Positions 23,561 through 33,221 of a stretch of DNA of 64,000 bases are shown in pieces. Positions within the stretch are counted from its first letter, which is position 1, and each line of letters starts with the position of its first letter. Source of the stretch: Ophioceras dolichostomum (Eukaryota; Ascomycota; Sordariomycetes; Magnaporthales; Ophioceraceae); contig PYST01000048.1 of assembly GCA_003049485.1 (NCBI GenBank), positions 102,181 through 166,180 of the forward strand, read 5' to 3'. The notes under the pieces are model-generated. The model was given only the letters and a program-made list of their open reading frames with translations, ran no database searches and was not told where the DNA came from. A program made the position numbers and the translations under genes.

Positions 23561-24523
23561 ATGCCCCAGCACTCGAACCTGAACATGGTCCTGGCCGCTG
23601 TGATCGCCGCGGCCGGCCTGGCTCGCTCTGCCATGCCTGCTCACTCGCCCCATGTCAACTTCAGTACCAAGGCGCTAGATGCTGGCCAACTGAACAGCGT
23701 GGCCGTACTGCACACAACCCCAACTACTCTGGTGACCCTCGTCGGCAACCCCCGGGCTCGTACGACAGAGGGTGTCGACGACGACGGACACTATCACGAC
23801 GTGGATGACGAGGTCGTCGAAGATCGGGAGGCCAATTTTGAAAACGATTTCCGGCGCCCCGCCCCGGAGACGGTCACGGTCTTCGTGACGACCACTGCTT
23901 TGGTTGCGGGCGCTGGAGATTCGCGCGGCTCGGAGGCCATGTCTGCCACTGAGCCGACGACGTCGACTACTACTGACAACGCACCCCTCTGCTCCACGTC
24001 GCTGATCGCTCCCGCCCCCGCTCCCGTGACCGAGGAAGAAGCGTCCACGTCGTTGTCGGCATCCGAGTCTACTGCCGAGTCTACTGCCGAGTCTACTACC
24101 TCCGTGGCTACTCTCGAGTCAGCAGACCCATCGGACCTCGCGGCAACAATCACTGACCGAGCGAACTCGACGAGCACGGAGACCACCCTTGGGCCCACTG
24201 CAACAACCATCGGCCACTTCCCCTTCCCGAGAATATGCGAGAGGTCGCGCAACCTGCTCTGGACAAACTGGCGAGTCCAGTTGCCCTTCGCGGCCAAGTA
24301 CGGCACGAAGGCCGGCTGCAGCGAGAGGTTCCTGGAGGCGGTCAACAATCACTGCAGCGGCCTGGTCACCAAGTGGGACTGCGGCTGCGTGGGCTCTGTC
24401 AGGCCCTGCAACAACATGTGGATGGTCTTCCGCACCGACATCTTCTGCCCAGCTGGAGCCATTTCGGCGGCAATCCTGCAATTCACCCGCGGAGAAGTTA
24501 CCATGTACTGCACGGATATCTAG
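23561..24523 (+). CDS. Secreted cysteine-rich protein with Thr/Ser-rich linker, function unknown
   Basis: I do not recognise the family. From the ATG at 23561 it is 320 residues; a second ATG at 23585 begins a better signal peptide (MVLAAVIAAAGLARSAMPA). The middle (about 60-210) is acidic and then rich in Ser, Thr and Ala, with a TAES repeat coded by three tandem 12-bp units near 24068-24104, likely O-glycosylated. The last ~100 residues are compact and aromatic and hold eight Cys (ICERS, GCSERF, NNHCSG, WDCGC, RPCNN, IFCPAG, MYCTDI), suggesting four disulfides. It is intronless. It could be a wall-associated protein or an effector-like protein; neither is shown by the sequence. Confidence 0.75.
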   Translation: MPQHSNLNMVLAAVIAAAGLARSAMPAHSPHVNFSTKALDAGQLNSVAVLHTTPTTLVTLVGNPRARTTEGVDDDGHYHDVDDEVVEDREANFENDFRRPAPETVTVFVTTTALVAGAGDSRGSEAMSATEPTTSTTTDNAPLCSTSLIAPAPAPVTEEEASTSLSASESTAESTAESTTSVATLESADPSDLAATITDRANSTSTETTLGPTATTIGHFPFPRICERSRNLLWTNWRVQLPFAAKYGTKAGCSERFLEAVNNHCSGLVTKWDCGCVGSVRPCNNMWMVFRTDIFCPAGAISAAILQFTRGEVTMYCTDI

Positions 24524-25007
24524 ATGGATGGTATGGGGGGTGGCACGCTTTCTTTCACGCTTCCGTTTATCCTTTTTTTTCCTGCCTGGACGCTACCCAG
24601 GGCGCGCAACATTACTAGTATGTGGATGGTTCTGTCCGACAATGTTGATTATTATTATGATTGTGGGGATTTGGATAAACCAATGATATTTCAATATTAG
24701 ATGTGCGTTATTTACCATGGTTCCTGCCTCTCTGCCTCCTTACGCTGTCCAACATGGCACACAACATCCAAAACACGAGTTGCACATGCTGTTGAGGTCT
24801 ATGACGATCTTATTGACTACCTAGAAGTACCTCCCTAAGGTAGGTACCTACCTCCCTGTCTACGTAGGTGGAACCTGGGTAACCCCCTCTCTTTTTTTGG
24901 GCAGGCACGTGTATGAATGGAAAAATACGCGTGCACCGTTTGGAAGGCGTAGCAGTGATCGAAGAGAAATGGGGTCTGACTCCCGATGACCCAGGATGAC
25001 ATCGTTA
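24524..25007. other. Convergent 3' intergenic region with an AGGTACC cluster
   Basis: A 484-bp stretch between two convergent genes, so both 3' ends lie here. A copy of the window-wide motif sits at 24831-24869 (tacctccctaaggtaggtac and following). AT-rich sequence at 24640-24715 fits a polyadenylation region. No gene is seen. Confidence 0.55.
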
Positions 25008-27032
25008 TTATTTCACCTCCCACGACTGCGTCATCGACTTGTCTGAGCCCCAGGAAACCTTCACTACCAGGCCACGGGGGTTGTCGTGAGGCACGGAAAA
25101 GCGAACCTGGCCGGCCACAGTTTGGCCGGCGGAGAGGGGAAGGCGCGGTGGTCGGCCGCTATCTTTGTCGTCGTCCTGGGGGATTTCGATCGGCAAGAAG
25201 CCCTGCTTCCAGTGGGTCGGCACGCCGTGGGGCCCCGTGGTGAACGCGACACGATCCTCGCCCGGGCTGCTCGATTCGTCGGCCCACACCTGCGCCGTCA
25301 CATCGGCCGGCTCAATCTGCTGGCCGCGGGAGCCGGCGAAGAAGATATCGAACCAGACAAGGAAGCCGTCCAGCATGGTGGATGTGGCGGCGTCAACGGG
25401 GCTGTTAACGTCAGACCGCCACTCGGTCTCAAACTCGAGGTCCTCGACACGCACCGTGTGCAGGTCCAGCATGCGGAACATGAAAGGGGTGCCGCAGAGC
25501 ACGGCAGGCGGGACGACTTCGATGCGCGGGTCGACGAAGATGCCCTCCTGCATGGGCCTCATATCGAAGCCGTAGACGTTGCGCCAGAAGGTGACGTGGT
25601 CGGCGACGTAGTCCGGGTCGGTGACTGGTGCAAGCCACAAGCTGGCGTGGCTGGGCACAACCAGGCCGTTGGGCGCCAGATAGCGGTCGCGGGCCCAGAG
25701 CACGCTGGGAAGCATCGCCTCGAAGAGCAGGCAGTAGCCCATCCACTCGCTGACAATCACGTCCACCTGCTCGACCGGCAACGCCACTTCCTCCATCCGG
25801 CCCTTGAGACACATCACACGCCCGTCGAGGCCGTTGAGGAACACGTTGGCTCGAGCCTTGTCGATGATGTCCGACTTGTCCACCGCGATCACCAGCTTGG
25901 CACCGGCCTTGGCACAAAACATGCTTAGGATGCCTGCAGGAGACGAAAGGATATGAGCGCGGAGGCCATAAGACAAAGGGGAAGGAACAAACCTGGGACA
26001 GGAGAGCGGCGGGAACCTCGCAGGCCTGAAAAGGGAAATAGAAGTACTAACCGGTTCCGCAACCGATGTCCAGGACCACCTTATCCTTGAAGAAGTGCTT
26101 GTTGTTGTAGATGAAGTCGCGGTAGGCCTCGGTTCGCACCCGATCTTTGAGCATCGTCTCGTGGATCTCTAAGTATGCAGGTAGTTCGCGTATGAGCGGA
26201 GGCTATTAGCGCGGGTTGGAAAAAAAAAAGAACTGCCATGGTTCCGCTCCTCTCATACACTCTAGCCCCCTGTCGCAGCAGCGCAGCAGCTTACCGTTGG
26301 CGGCGTAAGACTCCCAGTAGTACCTGGAATCATCCTCGGGTTGCAGTGGCGGCGAGGGCGATTCGAAAGGGTTTGATTCCCCTGGAGCAGATAGCGAAGA
26401 AGACCGCTCGCCCTCGCCCTCGCCCTCACCCCAGCGCTGGTCGAGGGTCTTCTGGACGGCCAGGCGGTAGTCGGCGAACTGGCGAACCAGGAGATCAAGC
26501 TCGTTTTGGAGCTCGGCATTCCGTGACAGCAGGCTCTCGGTCACGACCCCATCGCCACCACTGCCCACCGCGGGGGTCGCCGGGACCGGCAGCTCATCCA
26601 GACACATGATGAAAGCATCGTCATCCAGAACTGGCTTCAGGTGGCGCTCGTCCTCTAAGTCCGCCAGTTGAATTTCGGCCGGCAGAGCCACGCCTTCGTG
26701 CACCCGTTGCCTGACTGTGTGCATGTGTGTCTTGATATCAGCGTGTGAAAGGAAGAGAGCGGACGAAGCTACGTGCACCACGCTCACAGCAACTCACCAA
26801 AGTTGACAAGCTTGACACAGCCGTAGAAGTCGAGGCCCAGACGGTCACGGATCGCCAGGAAGTCGAAGCCGAACGTCTCCTTGCAGTAGGAAATCATGGC
26901 CTGCCCATCGCTGAAAACGCGATCGTCGAGCAGCGAGATAATGGCCGGCTCCTCTTCGGCCTCTTGCTCCGCGTCAACCCACCCGTCCTCACTCGAGGTC
27001 TCGGAGCCGCTGGCCGAAGATGGCTCGGGCAT
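25008..27032 (-). CDS. Protein arginine N-methyltransferase 3 (RmtB/PRMT3)
   Basis: Type I arginine methyltransferase; in other eukaryotes PRMT3 methylates the ribosomal protein uS5. Exons on the minus strand are 27032-26798, 26714-26295, 26168-26052 and 25933-25008, giving 565 residues. All intron phases agree (phase 1). The SAM-binding core is intact: motif I VVLDIGCGTGILSMFCAKAG, the double-E loop SEWMGYCLLFEAML and the THW loop THWKQGFLPIEIPQ. The N-terminal region (DRVFSDGQAMISYCKETFGF, then LDFYGCVKLVNFVRQRVHEG) aligns with the PRMT3 zinc-finger region but lacks the paired Cys ligands. A GEGEGEGE tract lies in the linker (26400-26430). A 280-codon open frame on the opposite strand is a shadow. 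Confidence 0.94.
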
Positions 27033-27855
27033 CTTGCTTATTTCTTCAGAGGGGTTCGTTAACTAAAAAAAAACAATGATAGGACTGGCTGAGGGGTCGC
27101 ACAATCTGTGTTGGTTGGTTGATGCTCCCTCCTCGGTCTATGCTGTCAAAAAAAAAAAAATCCAGTTCGCGGCCACAAACATCTCAGTTAAGGTAAGGTA
27201 GGTAGGTGTACGTGCTTTACAGAGGTGCAGGCACCTGTACCCATACATGCGCGCACACAATCAATTTCATGTCGTGCACCATTGTCGCTCAAATTCTCCA
27301 CTATTTGACTGTAGGTAAGATGCCAGGACAGCCCCGGACCTCTAAAATGTTGGTGGGGGGTCGCACAAGTCAATGACCCCGGCGAGCGTGGCAGCAAGCA
27401 AATTTGGTTGCGTGGGTTATATGGGAAGTACATAGGTAGGTCGGTACGGGATTTCAGAATCGGAAAATAGGGATGCATTTCCGGCGGGCGTGAAGTGCTG
27501 GGGTCCCATTGTCTCCCTTCATATTGTCATCACTGTTGCAAGTTGGTTGTACCTACCAGGCGCTTATTGCTGGATACCTATTGTTTGGAGACTGCATCTA
27601 CCCCCTGCTGGGTGACTGACGTATTTCGGTAGGTACGAGAAACACGTTGACGGGGGATGGGGATGGGGTGATCGGGCGAGATAGGCAACATGGCGGCATA
27701 AGGCAAGGCACAAAGCCCGCATGTCCAAGCCCTGCGCCGACCAGGTGTGGTGGCCATCGAAACTCTGGGGCAGACCAACCAGTCGGGGGTTTCCCGACCT
27801 GCCCTGGTTGGACGGCGGGAAGGGTAGTCCCCGAAAGTGGCCTTGACAGTCATCT
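27033..27855. other. Intergenic region between USO1 and PRMT3
   Basis: An 823-bp stretch that serves as PRMT3 promoter and USO1 3' end, both genes being on the minus strand. It holds A-tracts at 27064-27073 and 27148-27160, and two motif-family copies near 27190-27209 (aaggtaaggtaggtaggtg) and 27431-27450. No gene is supported. Confidence 0.5.
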
Positions 27856-30800
27856 TCATTCGTCATCGTCGTCATCGTCGTCGCCATCTTCTTCTGCGTC
27901 TGATATTGCCTCGCCCAGGGCGGCCAAGCGTTTCTGTGACCATAGTTAATTCCATTCTCCTGTACAACGAACGTGCAGGTGCGATATAGAGGGGCCACGA
28001 ACCTTATACCTGGAGAGCTTCTCTTCCAGATCTCCGAATACCATCAACAGGTCGTCCAGCTCGCCCTGTGTTGCTTTCTTATCCGCTTCGGCTTGTTCCG
28101 CAAGGGCCTCGCTCTGCGGCACGGGTGGGAAAGTATCATCAGTCATCGGCTGCCGGGTGGGGGTCCGGGTGTGTACACCTCTGGCCATCTCAGATATCAA
28201 CACTTTACCTTCTGTATCTGCTCAGCCGCTGCCGGCGACGCTTGTCCCGCCTGGCGAACTATCGCTTCACTTTCTTGGAGCTTTCTCTGCAGTTCCTGGA
28301 TTTTCCGCTCTGCCTCGGCTGCCGCCGCCGTCTGCACGGCCAGCTGTGAGTTGAAACTATCCCGTGCAGCCTGTATCTCCTGGGCCTTGGCCTTGTTGGC
28401 TTTCATGACGTCGACCTCGAGCCGGCTGTTGGTGGCCCGCAAGTCGGCCATGGCTGCCTCGGCGCGTCTTTGCGACCGCTCTACTTCCATGTCTGCCGCC
28501 TTCCTCGAGTGTCCTATTTGCCTCTGCAGGTCTTGCTCACGCAGCTCGTGCTGCTTTCGCAACTTAGCAAGCTCCTCTTCGTGGGTTCGTTGGAGCGACT
28601 CGTTGACGGACTTGAGCCGTGCCAGATCGACCATGGCCGACTCCTTCGATCTCCTATGGTCTGCTTGCTCCTGGCCCAACTGTCTGTCGAGGGATGCGAC
28701 CCTCAGCTGTGTGTCTTGTAGAGCGCGGTCCCTATCCTCAACCTGGGCCCGCAGCGAGTCCACCATCTCGCGAGAGATGCCCTTCTGGACCCCGTTTGCG
28801 ACAACCTCCGCCTCCAGCCCTGGTTCCCGGTCGATGGCCCGCAGGAGTCGACTGTAATTGTCCTTGAAGAACTCGACGAAGGCGGCGTCGAAGTACACGT
28901 CCGGAAGCTTCTGCCCTGCTGATGCGTACAGCCGTTGCGGAAGGACCTCGAAGTCGCGCATGAGCGGGTGACTCCTCAGTCTGTTAAGTTTGTCGGCATA
29001 CCTCTCGCGGCCCAAACCGTTCAGTAGGATCGGCTGTAGCGTGGCGCGGGGAACCGGCGAGTCTTTGGTCGAGAACTCGTAAATCTGGCCTAGCAGGGCC
29101 GCGCAGAGGCCCTGCACCACGGCTATGGAGCTGTCGGCGGCGCCGCCGCTGCCACCACTGCTGCTGCTCGGATTCTTCGAAACGGACTGCATCAAGCCGT
29201 GGACGTTGCTGCCTTCGCCGAGGAAGTCATTCACGCCATCGAGGTCTTCAAACAACCAGCCCAGCAACAGCATGAGACAGCCGACGGCAATGCGCTCGTC
29301 ATCGCCACGCGCGAGGCTGCCGAGAAGGTGCGCTGTGATGATCTGGATACTGGTAACCACCTCCTCGCCGCTGCCCTCGTCGCCTTCAGTCACCGCCATG
29401 GCCATCGCCTTGGCCCGAGGACTGTCGCGGATCAGATGAAACATGATAACGGCTGCAAACCAGTACCTGTAGGGATCTGAAGGCGGGTCTGCTAGCAGCG
29501 TCGTGAGAACATTCGCCGTCTCGTCGGCGCCGGACCGATGGCCCTCGATGGCCCGGCCCAGGAAGTGGAGCCGCACCTCCGGGTGTTGGAAGAAGTAGGC
29601 CTTTAGACATTCACAAGCTGAGAACCGGATGTTGAACTCGGGCGGCACCTGCGAGGCCTCGTGGATGCCGAGCGTCAGGTCCAATAGGCCATCGATCACA
29701 TAGACACGGGCCATGCCGACGCCGCCGTTCGTTTTCTTGTCCCCCCCTCTCCTGTGCTGCGGCTGCGGCAGGCCAAGCGGGGAGGGGACCTGCAGCTGAG
29801 CAAAGTTCTCTTGGAGCGTCGCGTTGCCCCTAATGATATCAGCACATGTGACGAGTGCCTGGCCAGAAGAAGCTTCGGATTAGAAAAAGGAGCAATTAAT
29901 GAACGTGCCGCCAAGCGTCGTTCATCAAACAAAAAAAAAAATCGAAGACGCCCTTCCTATCTATCCCGTTGCTCAACTTACCTCGGCCCGAATCTGGGTC
30001 TCGGCCTCGTGGTTAAACGCCAACTGGAGGGCGTGAAATAGCAAGCCGTGTTGCCAGAACGCGGCCTGATTCTGGGGCGTGCCCACGGAGCCAGGTGCAA
30101 GGAAGAGGCGGATGACAGCAAGCAGGGCATACACATTTCTGTTGCGCTGCGCCTCCGCCCATGGCGCAATGCCGTTCTCCTGTTCGGGCTGCTGCTTCTC
30201 GCTGCCGCCATCTTTGGCCCCGCCATCCGCATATGCGCCCCTGAGCAGCCCGGAGAGCTTTGGCATGCAGCCGGTCTCGCGAAATAGGGTTTGGTTGGAT
30301 GGGTTAAGCCGCAGCAAGTTTGCGAGCAAGATTAGGCAGTCCTCGGCCACGCGGCTGCCCTCGGCCAGCCCGCCATCGGCAGCGACCACGGCGAATATGC
30401 GGTCAAAGGCACTCTCAAAGGCGACAAGCTTCTGTATCTCGGGCGAAGTGGGGGTGAGGTAGGTCAGCAGCGTGATGGCCTCGTTCCGCACAGCCTCGCG
30501 GCGCTCGTCCAGGATGGCGACGAGCCGGGAGATGCCGAGAGGAGCCGAGAAGACGCACTCCTCAGTTCGCTCGGTACGGGCAGAGAGGATGGCTGACAGA
30601 AGTTGCAGAGAGTATAGGCGTGAGTAGAAGTCCGGTGTCTCGAGGAATCCGAGAAGAAGCGTGATGTTCTCCTGTCGCTGCGTGAACTCGTCGGCCAACC
30701 ACAGTTCGATCTCCTCTGACGCCTCGGGGCTGTCGTGATTGGGGCTAAAAAGCATCAATAAGGTCTCCAGCACCACCTTGACGGTATCAACGTCCTCGCC

Positions 30801-30998
30801 ATCCTTGTCCAAGCTGCCGATCAGGCTCCGCAGCGCCCCGGACGCCACCGATGCTGGATACTGCTTCGCAAAGCTCCGTAGGCCGAGGATGGCCGCACGC
30901 CGGTCCTCGAGGAGGGTCGCTGAGCTGAGCCGCCCGCTTAGCACCGATATCGTTTCGCCCACCGACTGCTTGGCCGGCGCTGCAGGTATTGAGAACAT
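27856..30998 (-). CDS. USO1: Uso1/p115 vesicle-tethering protein
   Basis: Golgi tether that links ER-derived COPII vesicles to acceptor membranes and to Rab1/Ypt1. Exons on the minus strand are 30998-29982, 29858-28209, 28113-28003 and 27933-27856, giving 951 residues with all introns in phase 0. An armadillo-like head fills about residues 1-680 (SGRLSSATLLEDRRAAILGL, SGALRSLIGSLDKDGEDVDT, TEECVFSAPLGISRLVAILD). A coiled coil follows from about 700 to 930. The protein ends with the characteristic short acidic tail, DGDDDDDDDE. It is about half the length of yeast Uso1 (1790) and close to animal p115, the difference being a short coiled coil. The start MFSIPAAPAKQSVGETI is an ATG at 30998. Confidence 0.94.
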
Positions 30999-31790
30999 GA
31001 TCCCAATGAACTATCCGGATGTCGTCGTCGGCCTAAATATCGAGAGGATCGTCGAAAGGATCGTCGCGCTGTGGGCAGCTGGAGGGTTGGGTCGATGCCA
31101 AGCTTTTTCTTAATGACAGGAGCCATTGGGTGGCGTCCTTAGAGCATCATTATCGGCAACAGCAAACTTAGCTGTGAGCGACTATGAAGAGGCGTATGCG
31201 GGAGAGACTCACTGCGAGTTCCTGGAGAGCTCGGGGCCGCGTTGAGCTTTGGAAGAAGCCACAACACCAGAAGTTCGGGAGTGGAGCAACTCTTTGGAAT
31301 AGATGATCTTCGTCGGGCCACTATAATTTATGATTGAATAAGTGGTAGGTACCAACATACCTCTGTAAGTGCCGCAAGGCCTAAACATGGAGAACCGAAT
31401 AAAAAAAGAAACGGAAAAAGAATCGAGAGGGGGAGAGAGAGAGAGAAAGCTTTTTAAGTGAAAAGTAACGAGGTAGCACTTCAGGAAAACATGCATGCTT
31501 TTTTCTTTGGACAAAATCCTCATCAAGTGTATTCAAGTGTCAGCGGAAGTTGGTGACGGGCAGGGGGCCTGGCTACCAGGTGCATGTACTGTGGTAGGTG
31601 GTCAACATCAGCCACAAAGGGAAACCGCTTCCAGAGGGAGAAGGACCACCAGCCCAACAACTGCTCCCTCCTTCTCTTTCTGTTCGTGCCAAAATACCTT
31701 ATTTGTTCGACCAGTAAGCGCGATAGTATGTCGTGGATCCAATCTTTGGATACCGCCCAGCCCACAACCGAGTAGCCTTCATTCTCCGAA
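30999..31790. other. Intergenic region between USO1 and the decayed kinase-like gene
   Basis: A 792-bp stretch holding the USO1 promoter. A GA-rich tract lies at 31425-31449. The frame that continues into the next gene is open from 31495, but its residues there look non-coding. No other gene is seen. Confidence 0.45.
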
Positions 31791-32794
31791 ATGTCCAGTC
31801 CCCCCACTCTCCTGTGTTAAATGGCTCCGGGGCCCTCTCCAACCGATCGACGACATCGACGGCATCCTAGCCACGCTCCGAGCGGAGGAAGCCGTGCGGC
31901 GCTTGAAGCCGTTTCTCCCCAACCGTCGAGGTTTCCCTTATCCGCAACATAAGCCTGTAATCTGGGTGAAATATGGTTATGACTGCGAAACTCTCAGGTC
32001 TGAGGCCGCGACGCAGCAACAAGTCTGGTCCATGCTCGAGAGGATCCAGCTCGCTGAGAAGGGGAACTTGCGGGTGCCTCGCGTCCTTCGCACTATCGAG
32101 ACCGACATCGACGAATACCCACATGTCCTCATCGTCATGGAGCTGATCACTGGGGCGTCGATAAAGGAGCTTTTGCGGACTTACCGGAAGCTATCAGATG
32201 GGAACGCGGCCCTCAGAACGGCATTCCTCAACCGGGTAGCCGGTGCGCTCTGCTTTTTTCTCTCGCTGAAGCCACCGCCAGACGCGGCGCCCGGTCCTGC
32301 TGACCAGGGCCGCATCAATCATTGGGTCTGGGGGCGTGATGACTCCCGAGCCCCTTGCTCGTTTAAAGATCTCCAAGAGCTGGAGACTTATTTCAATGAG
32401 CAGAACAAGGTTGGTTTATTTGAAGTCCACCCCCCTAGTCGCCGTGCCTCAGAATGGAAAGCTGATGGGCAGGGTGTAGGCTATTCCAGACCTCCCACAA
32501 TGCGACCTTGTGAAGGAGGGCCTCAAACTGTGCTACTGCGATCTCAACCTGAGCAACTTCATCATGGCCGACGACTCGGACCCTGAGAGCTCGCTAACGG
32601 TCATAGATTTTGAACACGCCAACTAGCTGCCCTTTAGCTTTCTGGTGTGGGAAATGCGGGCGCAAAGACTGTACGAGGCACTAGAGCTGCCGGTGATGGC
32701 GGCCACAAAGTTGCAGGTGTCCGAAGACAATATCTGCCCAATCGACGAAGTTCGGTGGACGAGAGCGGAGAAGGCAGGCGAGATCTATTCCTAA
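31791..32794 (+). pseudogene. Decayed kinase/phosphotransferase-like gene
   Basis: The frame from about 31804 codes for a protein of the kinase-like phosphotransferase fold: KPVIWVKYGYDCETLRSEAA, HVLIVMELITGASIKELL, a catalytic-loop-like CYCDLNLSNFIM and a metal-binding VIDFEHA. An intron at 32414-32489 (76 bp) joins the two halves cleanly. Two lesions are visible. The only ATG at a sensible place (31791) is one base out of frame across a run of six C (31800-31805). An in-frame TAG at 32624-32626 is followed by 55 open, coding-like codons (LPFSFLVWEMR...) up to TAA at 32792. The first lesion could be a homopolymer sequencing error. If the TAG is real, the product loses its C-terminus just after the metal-binding motif. 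Confidence 0.62.
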
Positions 32795-33221
32795 GCTCGT
32801 GCTTAGACGTTTCGGGTGTTTGGGCAGCCTCTATTAGTGTTTTGTTTGAGCTCATTCATTCTCGCAGCTTGTAAATACCCTTCCTCGTCTTCAATAGCTA
32901 TCGCTTCGTAGCTTGTAGATCTTCGAAAAATTAACTGTGAGAACTGGGCGTTATATTCGACCAGTGTCGGTACCTCGGAATCACTGCACGAGATCGACAA
33001 GCTGCGACGCAACTCTGCGACCCACTCTTGCCCCGGACACTGCCATTGTGCCATTTCCCACCGCCTTTCAAATCCAGGCTCGGGCGTCTCTGACTTCGAT
33101 TTGCATTTTGCGCGCCTTGCTTTGTTAAACCTTCTCCGTCCTATCCATCAATAACATCTCTTCCATACCTAGGTACCTAGTACGGGTGTTCTGCCCGCGA
33201 GCGCCAGTTCAGTCATCGACC
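32795..33221. promoter_or_regulatory. RAT1 upstream region
   Basis: A 427-bp stretch ahead of RAT1. It contains a motif-family copy at 33166-33184 (acctaggtacctagtacg) 40-55 bp before the ATG, and a pyrimidine-rich tract before it. No gene is seen. Confidence 0.45.

Noticed and set aside
25086..25928. 280-codon open frame on the plus strand across PRMT3
   Set aside because: It is the shadow of a high-GC coding exon; its residues show no domain while the minus strand carries all methyltransferase motifs.
32477..32479. A second in-frame TAG in the kinase-like gene
   Set aside because: It disappears when the 76-bp intron 32414-32489 is removed; the alternative intron that would expose it is only 43 bp and less likely.
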